This document shows, piece after piece, positions 35,358 through 44,372 of a stretch of 64,000 nucleotides of DNA. The position numbers and the translations under genes are program-made. Source of the stretch: Deinococcus sp. JMULE3 (GTDB lineage: Bacteria > Deinococcota > Deinococci > Deinococcales > Deinococcaceae); NCBI RefSeq assembly GCF_013337115.1, contig NZ_SGWE01000005.1, forward strand, positions 204,001-268,000. Direction: 5' to 3'. Positions within the stretch are counted from its first letter, which is position 1, and the number at the start of each line of letters is the position of its first letter. Under the pieces are notes generated by a model, which saw only the letters and a program-made list of their open reading frames with translations, was not told where the DNA came from and searched no databases.

Positions 35358-37388
35358 ATGGAACAGGAATTGCAGGCGCTGCTCCGGCATGTGCGGGGTG
35401 GTCAGGCTCGGGGGCTGGATGTGCTGTTCCAGCGGCTGGGCGATTCGGGGGTGTACCGCGTGGCGGACGCCCGGTACCCGCTGGCGGAGGTGGACCCGCT
35501 GCGGGTGAACCTGCCGGGCGGGCCGGGGGACGCGGGGGCGCTGGCGGGGGCGTTGGAGGCGGCGTTGCCGCTGGCGTCGTCGCCGGAGGCGGCCGTGACG
35601 CTGCTGGAACGCTTTGGTGGGTTCGTGGCGGCGCTGGACGAGCGGGGGGCTGAGGTGGGGGGCGTGTCGTGGTTCGATCAGGCGCGCGTCCGGTCGGCGC
35701 TGTCGGCGTGTGGAGAGGAGGTGCTGGTGCTGCGGGCGGATGTCAGTGGCATTCAGGAGTTCATCTACCGGGCGCAGTCGCGGCACGCGTCGAAGTCGCT
35801 CCGGGCGCGGTCGTTCTACCTGGAGGTGCTGGCTGTTCACGCGTTGCGGGGGCTGCTGGCGGCGTGTGGCGTGTCGCGCGTGCACGTGGCGTACGTGGGT
35901 GGGGGTGGCTTCGGCCTGTACCTGCCGGTGCGGTTCGAGGCGGAGGTCTCGGCGTTCGCGCAGCGGTTTGATGACTGGTTGTGGGGCGCGCATCAGGGCA
36001 CGCTGGGGTTCTCGGTCGCGGTGGTGCGCGTGCCGCGCGCGCAGGTGGAGGCCGGAGGGGAGTTCCAGCGGGAGTTGTCGCGGCTCCTGGGTGTGCAGAA
36101 GGCCCGGCGGCGGCAGGGTCGCCTCGCGTCGGTGTTCGGTGGGGTGTCCTTGCCCGTGCCGCGCGTGGAGGCCGAGGAGGCGCTTGACGCGGCCCTCATC
36201 GCGTTCGGGGGTCTGCTGCCCAGTGCGACGCACGTGGAGGTGCGCCCGGCAGGCGACGCGCAGGGGCGCGGGTGGGTGACGGTGCAGGACCGCGCGTACC
36301 GTCCGCTGCGGGCCCGGCCGGGGGACGCGCTGCCGCCCGAGCGGCTGGCCCTGAACTCCCTGCTGGACCTGGGCGCGTTCCCGATGTTCACGGGGAACTA
36401 CGTGACCCGCGTGCGGGACGTCCCCCCGTCCCTGCGGAACACTGGGGTGGATCAGGACGAGGGGCCGGACAGCGTCGCGTCGCACGAGCAGCTCGTGGAC
36501 CTGGCGCTGGGGCAGCCGCGGCTGGCGCTGTACCGCTGCGATGCGGACAACATGGGCTCGTTCTTCGCGGGCGGGATTCCCGGTCATTCGGCGGCGCGGC
36601 ACGCGACCCTCTCGCGGCTGATGAGCCTGTTCTTCCAGGGGTACGTGAACGCCCTGTGCGCCGGGCGGGACCCCCTGCTGCCGGGTCTGCCGCAGGCGGC
36701 GCGCAGTGAACGCGCCGGGCACGGGCGGTACCTGAACATCATCTACAGCGGTGGGGACGACGCCGTGGTGGTCGGCGCGTGGAACGAGGTGCTGACCTTC
36801 GCGGTGGACCTGCGCCGCGCCTACCGGGCGTTCACGGGCGGGAACGATCGCCTGGGCCTGAGTGGCGGGGCGTTCATCGCCAAGGCGAAGTTCCCCCTGA
36901 TCCGCATGGCGGACCTCTCGCATCAGGCCGAGGCTCTGGCAAAGCAGGCGCGGGACGGCGAACGCGTGGTCAAGGACGGGTTCGTGCCGTTCCTCACGGC
37001 GGACGCCCCGCTGGACGACCCGCGCGCCGCGGTCCGCTGGAACGTGTTCGCCTCGCTCGACGGGGCAGGTGGCCTGAACCGCACCCTGGACCTCCTCGGG
37101 GACTTCCTGGCCCTCCGCGCGGATTCCACCGGCCCGGACGGCGTGGAACTGGACGTGAAGCGCGCGTTCCTGTGGAAACTGCAGGCGTTCGCCCAGCGGG
37201 ATGGGGACGCGTGGCGTCTGCCGCTGCTGCACTACGCGCTGGCCCGCGCCACGCCGCCCGCCAGCCGCTCGACCGAGTGGCAGGCGCTGCAGCGGACGCT
37301 GCTGCGCCGCGACACCTGGCCTCACCTGGGGCACGTGCTGGGGTTCCTGCACCTCGCGCGGCCCACCGCAACCGAAAGGATGGACTGA
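35358..37388 (+). CDS. csm1: Type III-A Cas10/Csm1, HD-less
   Basis: The 676-residue signature subunit of the Csm effector. Palm 1 begins at about 126 (VLVLRADVSGIQEFIYRAQS), with KSLRARSFYLEVLAVHAL after it. The cyclase centre is at about 463 (IYSGGDDAVVVG), so conversion of ATP to cyclic oligoadenylates should be intact. The N-terminal HD nuclease domain that usually fills residues 1-100 is missing: only 125 residues precede palm 1 and none has an HD pair. The upstream frame is leader DNA, so the domain has not been missed. Target-activated ssDNA cleavage is therefore unlikely and defence should rest on the two CARF-HEPN ribonucleases. It is the first gene of the csm1-2-3-4-5-csm6 operon. 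A TACACT hexamer at 35315 may be its -10 element. Confidence 0.93.
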   Translation: MEQELQALLRHVRGGQARGLDVLFQRLGDSGVYRVADARYPLAEVDPLRVNLPGGPGDAGALAGALEAALPLASSPEAAVTLLERFGGFVAALDERGAEVGGVSWFDQARVRSALSACGEEVLVLRADVSGIQEFIYRAQSRHASKSLRARSFYLEVLAVHALRGLLAACGVSRVHVAYVGGGGFGLYLPVRFEAEVSAFAQRFDDWLWGAHQGTLGFSVAVVRVPRAQVEAGGEFQRELSRLLGVQKARRRQGRLASVFGGVSLPVPRVEAEEALDAALIAFGGLLPSATHVEVRPAGDAQGRGWVTVQDRAYRPLRARPGDALPPERLALNSLLDLGAFPMFTGNYVTRVRDVPPSLRNTGVDQDEGPDSVASHEQLVDLALGQPRLALYRCDADNMGSFFAGGIPGHSAARHATLSRLMSLFFQGYVNALCAGRDPLLPGLPQAARSERAGHGRYLNIIYSGGDDAVVVGAWNEVLTFAVDLRRAYRAFTGGNDRLGLSGGAFIAKAKFPLIRMADLSHQAEALAKQARDGERVVKDGFVPFLTADAPLDDPRAAVRWNVFASLDGAGGLNRTLDLLGDFLALRADSTGPDGVELDVKRAFLWKLQAFAQRDGDAWRLPLLHYALARATPPASRSTEWQALQRTLLRRDTWPHLGHVLGFLHLARPTATERMD

Positions 37389-37389
37389 C

Positions 37390-37845
37390 ATGACCTGGAC
37401 GCAAACCTTCAAGGCCGCCCGCGGCGACGCGCAGACCCTCAGTGAACTGGCGGACTTCAACCCCCTGATCGAACTGGCCGAACAGGTCGGCCGTGACCTG
37501 CAGCGGGACGGCGTGAGTAGCCGTCAGATTCGCGTGCTGCTGTCCGAGACGACCGCCGGCGTGAGCCGCATCCGCCGCGGCCGGACCCTCGGCATGGACG
37601 CCGGCGGCACCGACACCCCCCCCCGCGACATGCAGGACCGCGCAGCGCAGCGTGAGGCGGCACTGCTGAACATCAGCCTCGTGTACAACGCCGGGCGCGC
37701 CAAGAGCGGCGAACACGCCATCCGTCAGCTCACGGACCTGATGGGCGAGGTCACGCGCGCCGTGAAGACCTTCGAGGACTTCAAGGTGCTGCGCAAGTTC
37801 AGTGAGGCGGTCATGGCGTACTTCAAATTCCACGGGGGCAAATGA
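37390..37845 (+). CDS. csm2: Csm2 small subunit
   Basis: The ATG follows the csm1 stop by one base. The 151-residue helical, basic protein (SRQIRVLLSETTAGVSRIRR; EHAIRQLTDLMGEVTRAVKT; EDFKVLRKFSEAVMAYFKFH) has the typical Csm2 length and the end motif FxxFKxLRxFxEAxxAYFK. It lines the inner filament of the Csm complex and contacts target RNA. A variable Asp/Gly/Pro-rich loop in the middle (MDAGGTDTPPRDMQ) is longer than usual. The stop overlaps the csm3 start (ATGA). Confidence 0.88.
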   Translation: MTWTQTFKAARGDAQTLSELADFNPLIELAEQVGRDLQRDGVSSRQIRVLLSETTAGVSRIRRGRTLGMDAGGTDTPPRDMQDRAAQREAALLNISLVYNAGRAKSGEHAIRQLTDLMGEVTRAVKTFEDFKVLRKFSEAVMAYFKFHGGK

Positions 37846-38693
37846 ACATGGAACGTCAATTTCACGGCAAGATCATCATCGAACTGCCCTTCAAACTCCT
37901 GACCGGCACGCACATCGGCAACGCGAACGACGGGTTCGCCATCGGCGGGATCGACAAGGTCGTCATCCGTGACGCCGTCACGCGCCTGCCCATCGTGCCC
38001 GGCAGCAGCCTGAAGGGGAAACTGCGGTCCATCGTGGAAGCCCTTGAAGGTATGGAGAAACGCCAGCCGCTCGAGCAGGGCAAGTGGTACAACCGCGGCC
38101 ACAGCACCATGTACCGCCACGAGGCCGACACCCGTGAGGAGGCCCTGAAGCACGCCGTGGACCGCACGTTCGGCACGACCGGGAAATCGGGGGCCGACAC
38201 CAACCACCCGGCGCGTCTCGCCGTCAGTGACGCGCAGGTCACGCCCAAGACCGCCGAGGTGCTCTCCGAACTCGAAGGTGACTTCCCGTTCACGGAGATC
38301 AAGAGCGAGAACTTCCTCGACCGCATCACCAGCGCCGCCAACCCCCGCAGCCTGGAACGCGTGCCCGCCGGGAGCGTGTTCGTCAGCCGCCTGACGTACA
38401 CCGTCGAGAACCTCGATCAGGTCCGCGACGACCTGCGTTTCGTGCTCGCCGCGCTCGAATGGCTGGAGGACGATTACATCGGTGGGAACGGCAGCCGCGG
38501 GTACGGCCGCGTGAAGTTCGGTCAGGCGCAGAAGCTCCCCATGGACACCATCGACAGCCTGCCCATCCGCGTGACCGTCAAGCCGCGCCGCGCGTACCTG
38601 GAGGACACGGCCGTGGAGGCGCAGGAGTACGCGTCGGTGCAGGCCCTCAAGGAAGCGCTGAAGGGGCCGCTGCTGCAGCCCCTGAGCCGCTGA
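37842..38693 (+). CDS. csm3: Csm3 backbone subunit (Cas7 family, target RNA cleavage)
   Basis: The 283-residue protein forms the crRNA-holding backbone. It shows the RAMP layout: FHGKIIIELPFKLLTGTHIG, then AIGGIDKVVIRDAVTRLPIV with the Asp equivalent to the catalytic Csm3 Asp that cuts target RNA at 6-nt steps, then PGSSLKGKLRSIVEAL (the glycine-rich loop). Later features are LERVPAGSVFVSRLTYTVEN and GNGSRGYGRVKF. The length and order are normal. The four-base overlap with csm2 implies coupled translation. Confidence 0.95.
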   Translation: MNMERQFHGKIIIELPFKLLTGTHIGNANDGFAIGGIDKVVIRDAVTRLPIVPGSSLKGKLRSIVEALEGMEKRQPLEQGKWYNRGHSTMYRHEADTREEALKHAVDRTFGTTGKSGADTNHPARLAVSDAQVTPKTAEVLSELEGDFPFTEIKSENFLDRITSAANPRSLERVPAGSVFVSRLTYTVENLDQVRDDLRFVLAALEWLEDDYIGGNGSRGYGRVKFGQAQKLPMDTIDSLPIRVTVKPRRAYLEDTAVEAQEYASVQALKEALKGPLLQPLSR

Positions 38694-38701
38694 GGCGCTG
38701 C

Positions 38702-39799
38702 GTGCGACGCGACCTGATCGTCCTGACGTTCACGCAGCCCCTGCGTGGACGGGACCTGCGCGCCGGGTACCTGCCCAGCGACCTGCTGTGGGGCGCGCTG
38801 TACGCGGCGGACGTGCGGCTCCAGGGTGACCCGCTGCCCGCCCAGGGTTCCTTCCGCGTGAGCAGCGCCTTCCCGTTCGTGGACGGCGAGTGGCTCCTTC
38901 CCAAGCCCCGCGTGACCGCCGAGGCCGCCCCGGCGTCCCCCGCTGCGGGGCGCGCGGACAAGAAGGCCGTCAAGGGCCTGGAGTTCGTGCGCCTGGGGGA
39001 CTTCCTGACCCTGGCCGCCGGACAGCCCCTGAGCCCGGAGGCCCTGGCGGCCGCCCAGGCGTGGCAGCGGCGGGCGCTGCTGCCCGTCACCCCTGACGTG
39101 ACGCCCCTGGCCGTCAGCGCGGAGGACCTCGCCCGCCTCGCCCGCCGGGTCCTGAAAGGCGACCCGGACACCTGGGCCGCCGGACGCTACGGCGCGCCGA
39201 TCGCTGACCTGTCGGCGTCCGAGCGGCTGCACGCGTGGTTCGACCTGCGGGGCCGCGCCAGCGCTGGCCGCGCCGACCGGCAGCGCAACGCGCAGGACCG
39301 CGTGACGCAGGCGACCGACACCTTCATGACCGAGTCCCTCGCCCAGCCGCGCCTCGCATTCCTGCTCGAAAGTGACGGGGACGCCCCGCGCGCCCGCCTG
39401 CTGGCGGCGCTGCGCCTGCTCGCCGACACCGGCCTGGGCGGAATGCGCACCCAGGGCAGCGGGCAGTTCACGCTGGACGTGCAGCCGGTCCCGGCCACCC
39501 TCGCGGCCCGGCTCGACGGCAGTGGCCCGCACGTCCTGTTGAGCCTCACGCACCCCACCGAAGGGGAAGCGCAGGCCATCGAAGCTTCACCGGCCAGCCG
39601 GTACGGTCTGCGTCGCCGGGACGGGTACCTGGACGGCACGCCCCTGCAACGACAGGACGTGTGGATGCTCGCCGAGGGCAGCCTGATGCCCGGCCCGCTG
39701 GATGGCCGTGTCCTTGACGTGTCGCCCCCCGGCCACCCGCACCCGGTGTGGCGCAGCGGCCTGTGTGTCAGCGTCGCCGTTTCCGGAGGTGCCGCGTGA
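38702..39799 (+). CDS. csm4: Csm4 (Cas5 family)
   Basis: The GTG start at 38702 is 8 bases after csm3. The 365-residue product begins RRDLIVLTFTQPLRGRDLRA, then GYLPSDLLWGALYAADV, the Csm4 N-terminal RAMP signature that binds the 5' tag of crRNA and docks on Csm1. The C-terminus contains the glycine-rich loop LLADTGLGGMRTQGSGQFTL and SPASRYGLRRRDGYLDG. The last residues overlap csm5 through GTGA. The length is slightly above the usual 300 because of an Ala/Pro/Lys-rich insert around residues 75-90. Confidence 0.9.
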   Translation: MRRDLIVLTFTQPLRGRDLRAGYLPSDLLWGALYAADVRLQGDPLPAQGSFRVSSAFPFVDGEWLLPKPRVTAEAAPASPAAGRADKKAVKGLEFVRLGDFLTLAAGQPLSPEALAAAQAWQRRALLPVTPDVTPLAVSAEDLARLARRVLKGDPDTWAAGRYGAPIADLSASERLHAWFDLRGRASAGRADRQRNAQDRVTQATDTFMTESLAQPRLAFLLESDGDAPRARLLAALRLLADTGLGGMRTQGSGQFTLDVQPVPATLAARLDGSGPHVLLSLTHPTEGEAQAIEASPASRYGLRRRDGYLDGTPLQRQDVWMLAEGSLMPGPLDGRVLDVSPPGHPHPVWRSGLCVSVAVSGGAA

Positions 39800-41133
39800 A
39801 CCGCAACATGCTCAGTTTCGAGATCCGCGTGAAGCCCCTCTCCCCGGTCCACATCGGCATCGGAAACGAGTTCGTCGGGCGCGGCGCGTACCACCTCTAC
39901 CAGGAGGGCCGCCAGGACCAGCTGGCCCTGCTGCAACCGCGGCGGCTGGCCGGGAGGCTGCTCGATCATTTCGGGGACCAGGGCCAGATCGCCGCGAAAG
40001 TTCAGGACTTCATGGAACGCGACGCGTACCCGGTCGCCATCGCGCGGGACATCGAGTCCGGCGCGATGGCCACCCGCCGCATGAGCGTCCACCCGGGCGC
40101 CTTGCCCTTCCTGCGCGCCACGGACCGCAACGGCGGCCTGAAGGTCATTACTGCGCAGGCGAACGGCCTGCCGTACATTCCGGGCAGCAGCGTGAAGGGT
40201 GCGCTGCGCACCGCGTGGCTCGACTGGCAGACCCAGCAGAAGGGTGCCTACGACCGGTTCAGAGGCGAGGTGCAGCAGGCCAACCTGCGCGGCCGCGACC
40301 GGGCCGACGACCCCATGATGGACCGCAAGCAGATCGCCGAGGGCCTCTCGGGCGCGGGCGGCCGGATGCAACCGCAGAACCGGGACCTGTTCCGCGCCGT
40401 GCAGGTCAGCGACTTGCTGCCCGACCGCACGCAGAACCTCACGAAGGTGTACGCCGTGCTGTCCATGTCCTATCAGGCGGGCAGTCACGCCCGACCCAGC
40501 AACGGTGGGAGGGCCGGCGCGCAGGCGTGGGAATGCCTGAACCCCGACGTGGGCGCGTCGTATACCGGCACGGTCACTGTAGATCTCGACCTGCTGCGCC
40601 GCATGCAGGTCAGTGACCCGGACGCCCGGAACCTCGCGCAGGCACTGGCCCGTCAGGCCGACTGGACGGAAGCGCTCGCCGGGTACGGAGAGCGCATCTA
40701 CGGCACTGAAGAGCGGCACTACAACATGCTGGGAGACCTTGACCGGCAGGGTCAGGACGGCATCCAGCTCTGGGGCGAGGGTGGCCTCGTCCTGGACTGG
40801 GTGATGGCCGAAACTCAGGAAAAGGGCGCGCCTCGGCTCTTCCCGCTCGGCATGGGCACCGGTCTGCTCGCGCACAGTGTCCTGGGCGCGCTGCCACCCG
40901 AATCGAGTGACCTCGCGTTCCTGGGTGACGAACCGGGCCGGGACGACACCCTGCTCAAAGGCGTGCTCGACACGGGCCTGCGCCGCCCCAACAGCGCCTA
41001 CCATGAGCCGGACTTCCCGTCCCCGAAATCCCGCCGGGTCACCGGCAACTTCAACGCGCGGACGCCCCGGGACATGCGGGCCGAACGGCCCCTGGGCTGG
41101 ACGGAACTGACGCTCAAGGTCCGGGGCGGCTGA
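39796..41133 (+). CDS. csm5: Csm5 (Cas7-like, crRNA 3' end)
   Basis: The 445-residue protein starts at a GTG overlapping the csm4 stop (an ATG at 39808 is possible). RAMP features are FEIRVKPLSPVHIGIGNEFV near the start, GLPYIPGSSVKGALRTAWLD at about 115-135 and a long C-terminal half without motifs. Csm5 caps the crRNA 3' side of the complex and recruits maturation nucleases. The stop codon is followed directly by the GTG of the CARF-HEPN gene, so the operon continues. Confidence 0.9.
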   Translation: MNRNMLSFEIRVKPLSPVHIGIGNEFVGRGAYHLYQEGRQDQLALLQPRRLAGRLLDHFGDQGQIAAKVQDFMERDAYPVAIARDIESGAMATRRMSVHPGALPFLRATDRNGGLKVITAQANGLPYIPGSSVKGALRTAWLDWQTQQKGAYDRFRGEVQQANLRGRDRADDPMMDRKQIAEGLSGAGGRMQPQNRDLFRAVQVSDLLPDRTQNLTKVYAVLSMSYQAGSHARPSNGGRAGAQAWECLNPDVGASYTGTVTVDLDLLRRMQVSDPDARNLAQALARQADWTEALAGYGERIYGTEERHYNMLGDLDRQGQDGIQLWGEGGLVLDWVMAETQEKGAPRLFPLGMGTGLLAHSVLGALPPESSDLAFLGDEPGRDDTLLKGVLDTGLRRPNSAYHEPDFPSPKSRRVTGNFNARTPRDMRAERPLGWTELTLKVRGG

Positions 41134-42330
41134 GTGGCGCACCGCGTCGTGGCGTTCGTGGGGAAGCAGGACCCCCACCGGCCGGATGGAACCCCCGGGC
41201 CGGTCCTGTCCGCCGCGAGGCTGCTTCGGCGGGACCTGAGGGCGGACGTCACCGGGGCGCTGCTGCTGTCCGTCGAGGGAGCCAGTGACCGCGCGGACGG
41301 GCGGGATGAGGGCATGCTGGGCATGCAGGGCCTGCGCAGCGAGGAACTTCAATCCGAACTGCGGGCTTTGTGGCCGGACCTGCCCGTGCAGCACGTCCAG
41401 CTGCACGCCGACCCGACGGATGCGCGCGCGCTGCTACGGGCCCTGCGGGCAGATCTGGACGTGCAGGCGTTCCGAGCCGGTGGGGAGGGTGTGCAGACGC
41501 ACCTGCTGATGGCCAGTGGGACGCCCGCCATGCGCGAGGTGCTGGCCGCTGCGCAGTTCACGGAGTTCTTTGGGCGCACGCGTGGCTGGTACCGCCCGGA
41601 CCGGGGCGACACGCTGCGCGAGGAGGTGCCGCTGGCGGTCGAGGCGGCCCTGCTCGCCTCGCTGCGCACCGCTGTGCAGGTGGGCGAGTTCCGCGCGGCC
41701 CGGCTGCTGTTGCCCGAGCTGCGGCATGATCAATCGGGTCAGGTCGGTGACCTGCTCGATCTGCTTCATCTCGAACAGGTGGGGGACCGGCAGGGGGCCT
41801 GGGAGATCCTGGTGCGGTGGAGTCCACCGGAGGCCCTCAGCGCCTGGAAGGACGAGGCTCTGCGGGCGCTGAAGCTGCACGGTGCGGCTGGTGGTCAGTT
41901 GATGCACCTGTGGAATGCCACGCAGGTCCGCTCCCCCCGCGAGGCGCTGCTGGCCTACGCGACCCTGCTGGAAGAAGGACTGAGGGCGCTGTGCGGATCG
42001 AGTGGCGTCCGCGTCGAACCGCGCAGCACGGCAGAGGGGATGGCGGGAGCGCTCCAGCGCGCCAGGGTGCCTCTCCCTGTGGAGTTGGACGCTGCGGCGG
42101 GCGTCCCGAAGCGGCTGTACTCCGCTCGCAACGGAGCCATCCATGCCGGTACCTCTGTTGCGATGGAGGACTTACCCGTCATTCAGGAGGCCGCGACGCA
42201 GTTGGTCCGGGCGTACCCTACCCAGGACGAGGAACTCGCCGCATTCCTCCGGCGGCCCCACCACAACGCGTTTGCTCCGCAGCGGTATGGGGAGCTGGCG
42301 CAGGTGATCTTCAGCTGGCTGAGCAGTTGA
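41134..42330 (+). CDS. csm6: CARF-HEPN ribonuclease, Csm6-like (copy 1)
   Basis: The GTG starts immediately after the csm5 stop. The 398-residue protein has an N-terminal CARF domain (residues 1-160) with the ligand-site loop THLLMASGTPAMREVLAA at about 125. A helical linker follows, then a C-terminal HEPN domain with RNGAIH at about 332-337 (the RxxxxH catalytic pair in YSARNGAIHAG). It should be switched on by cyclic oligoadenylate made by Csm1 and then cut RNA non-specifically. It is the last gene of the csm operon, followed by a hairpin terminator. It is not close in sequence to the second Csm6-like protein at 46433, so the two may respond to different ring sizes. Confidence 0.88.
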   Translation: MAHRVVAFVGKQDPHRPDGTPGPVLSAARLLRRDLRADVTGALLLSVEGASDRADGRDEGMLGMQGLRSEELQSELRALWPDLPVQHVQLHADPTDARALLRALRADLDVQAFRAGGEGVQTHLLMASGTPAMREVLAAAQFTEFFGRTRGWYRPDRGDTLREEVPLAVEAALLASLRTAVQVGEFRAARLLLPELRHDQSGQVGDLLDLLHLEQVGDRQGAWEILVRWSPPEALSAWKDEALRALKLHGAAGGQLMHLWNATQVRSPREALLAYATLLEEGLRALCGSSGVRVEPRSTAEGMAGALQRARVPLPVELDAAAGVPKRLYSARNGAIHAGTSVAMEDLPVIQEAATQLVRAYPTQDEELAAFLRRPHHNAFAPQRYGELAQVIFSWLSS

Positions 42331-42353
42331 AGCTCCTGTGAAGGTGAGGGGCA

Positions 42354-42385
42354 GCCGCCCGGACGCATGCGCTGCGCCGGGCGGC
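42354..42385. terminator. Bidirectional terminator between csm6 and the NERD helicase
   Basis: GCCGCCCGG and CCGGGCGGC form a perfect 9-bp stem between two convergent genes, with CGCA/TGCG pairs inside the loop. No T-run is present on either side. Confidence 0.55.
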
Positions 42386-42387
42386 CT

Positions 42388-44109
42388 TCACGCCGCGCCC
42401 TCTTCCGCGCCCGTCAGGTCGAGCAGCTCGGGGAACCCCCGGAAGTGCTCGCTGAGATTCAGGACTGTCAGCGATCCCTGCGCGCGGGTGATCGCCGTGT
42501 ACGCCAGCATCGCCTGCGGCTGCGACAGACGCCCCGCCGTGTCGAGTACCGCCACCACGTGCCGCGCCTCCCATCCCTTGAAGGAATGCACCGTGCACGC
42601 CTTCAGCCGGGCGTCCCCCATCCAGAAGGCGTACTTCTGCCGCTTGTCGTCCTGATTCTCCGTGAACACGTGATTGACGTTCAGGCCCTGCGCCTCCAGC
42701 GCTGCGACGAGTTCCAGACCGAACGCGTGATCGGGCACGAGCAGCGCGATATCGGTCGCCTGCGCCCCCCCGTGCCGCAACGATCGGGCGACTTCCACCA
42801 TGTCCTCCAGCGCCGCTGCACGGGAGTCCACGTTCCGCCAGTGCAGCTGCGGCGCACCCAGCGGCAGCATCGGCTGATCCGACTCGGCCAGCAGACCCAC
42901 CCCTGGCAGGTACGCCCGCACGAACGCATTCGCCCAGCGCACCACGTCGTCATGCAGGCGCACGCTGCCCCGCAGCTCCCGGCACCGCCCGAACCGCGCG
43001 CCCGACAGCCACCCACCCGCACGCCCATACACGTTCTGCAGGTCGTCGCACGCCGCCACGAACTGCCCACCCTCCCGAACCAGGTCCATCAGCGCCTCGC
43101 CCCAGTCGTCCTCCAGGTCCTGCGCCTCATCCACCAGCACCGCGTCGAACTTCACGCCCAGCCGCGCGGCCGCCCGGCGCAGCAGCACAGCCGGATCCCC
43201 CCCGCAGTCCGCCCACGACAACCCCGCCTCATTCCCGAGCGTGGCCGCCACGCCATGCAGGTGCCCGAACGTCACATTCCCCAGCGCCCCGCCCCCACCC
43301 GCGCGCCGCACCCCATCCCGCAGCAGGTGCCACAACGTGATGTTGAAACTCACGACCAGCACCTTTCCCCCCGCCAGCGCCACACGGGCCGCGCGGGCCG
43401 CCAGCACCAGCGACTTCCCACTGCCCGCCACACCCCGCACCCGCACGAACCCCGCCCCCGGCGCCGCCAGCCGCTCCTGCGCCCGGGACAACCTCAGCGG
43501 CGCCTGCTGCTCCAGCGCATGCCGCGGCGGACAGAGCCACGCCCGCAACAGCGGCGCGAACTTCGTCGGCACCTCCGCCCCGCGCCCCACCCAGCGCTCC
43601 GCCGCACCCTGCACCAGACTGTCCCGCCCCAGCTGCCACACCGCCCCATGCACCCGACCCGCCGTGAACCGCCGCACCTGCGCCGCCGACGCCCCATGAA
43701 AGTACACGCCGACCCGCACCACCCCCAGCGCCCGCCAGCCCCGCTCCCGCACCAGCGCCCCCACCTCCGGCACCAGAAACCGCAGCACGTTCTCCCGGTA
43801 GAACTCCACCTTCCCGAACGGACTGCCCACCACACCCTCACCATGCGACCCCCGCACCCGCCACGACCGCTCCCCCGCCCCCCACGAGTAGCAGTCCAGC
43901 GACCAGTCCTTCACCTCCACGATCAACGCCCCACGCGTCGGGTGCAGCGCCACCACATCCGGCCGCGTCCCATTCAGGTACGGCTGCGCGAACACCTCCC
44001 ACTCCGGCCCCAGATCCCGCTCCAGGAACGCCAGCAGATGCGCCTCGCCCGGTGTCAGCGGGGTCGGCAGGGCATTCAGAACCGGCCAGGGGGGAATCAG
44101 GGTCGCCAT
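42388..44109 (-). CDS. NERD-domain SF1 helicase inside the CRISPR locus
   Basis: The 573-residue protein has an N-terminal NERD nuclease-related domain (residues about 15-130: FAQPYLNGTRPDVVALHPTR, GALIVEVKDWSLDCY with the Asp-x(n)-Glu-x-Lys triad). A UvrD/PcrA-type SF1 helicase follows: Walker A RVRGVAGSGKSLVLAA (about 222), motif II VLVDEAQDLEDDW (about 325), motif V HSFKGWEARHVV and motif VI YTAITRAQGSLTVL. It converges on the csm operon and is divergent from array 2, its start being 38 bases from leader 2. It could process DNA intermediates for spacer acquisition or act as a separate anti-plasmid or anti-phage helicase-nuclease. A relative is at 48795. Confidence 0.85.
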   Translation of the reverse strand: MATLIPPWPVLNALPTPLTPGEAHLLAFLERDLGPEWEVFAQPYLNGTRPDVVALHPTRGALIVEVKDWSLDCYSWGAGERSWRVRGSHGEGVVGSPFGKVEFYRENVLRFLVPEVGALVRERGWRALGVVRVGVYFHGASAAQVRRFTAGRVHGAVWQLGRDSLVQGAAERWVGRGAEVPTKFAPLLRAWLCPPRHALEQQAPLRLSRAQERLAAPGAGFVRVRGVAGSGKSLVLAARAARVALAGGKVLVVSFNITLWHLLRDGVRRAGGGGALGNVTFGHLHGVAATLGNEAGLSWADCGGDPAVLLRRAAARLGVKFDAVLVDEAQDLEDDWGEALMDLVREGGQFVAACDDLQNVYGRAGGWLSGARFGRCRELRGSVRLHDDVVRWANAFVRAYLPGVGLLAESDQPMLPLGAPQLHWRNVDSRAAALEDMVEVARSLRHGGAQATDIALLVPDHAFGLELVAALEAQGLNVNHVFTENQDDKRQKYAFWMGDARLKACTVHSFKGWEARHVVAVLDTAGRLSQPQAMLAYTAITRAQGSLTVLNLSEHFRGFPELLDLTGAEEGAA

Positions 44110-44146
44110 GCCCCCCTATGGCCGCGCGGAACACAGACCGGAAGGT

Positions 44147-44372
44147 GACGGAACGAAAATGAAGGTTATGCACATGAGAGAGGAAATTCGCTGCCGAGAC
44201 AACGAAATCGCTATGCACGGCCAAAAAATTTTCATCTACGTCCCACAGTCGACCAGGATGGCGAAAAGAGGCCGTTTTCGCTCTCATCTTCAAAAAATGA
44301 ATGCATACTCATGACACACTTACAGTTCACATGCTAAAAAGACCGTGCTGCACGGGCTCGCCAGAAGGTAGA
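44147..44372 (+). promoter_or_regulatory. Leader of CRISPR array 2
   Basis: It is homologous to leader 1 in inverted orientation. The repeat-proximal 75 bases are nearly identical, and the outer part (CTTCATTTTCGTTCCGTC) is conserved too. The palindrome CGTGCTGCACG is again close to the first repeat. The promoter for array 2 and possibly for cas1-cas2 should be here. Confidence 0.85.

Noticed and set aside
35328..37460. 710-residue minus-strand frame opposite csm1
   Set aside because: Shadow of csm1, rich in Arg, His, Gln and Pro with no domain.
39187..41406. 739-residue minus-strand frame opposite csm4/csm5
   Set aside because: Shadow of recognised csm genes.
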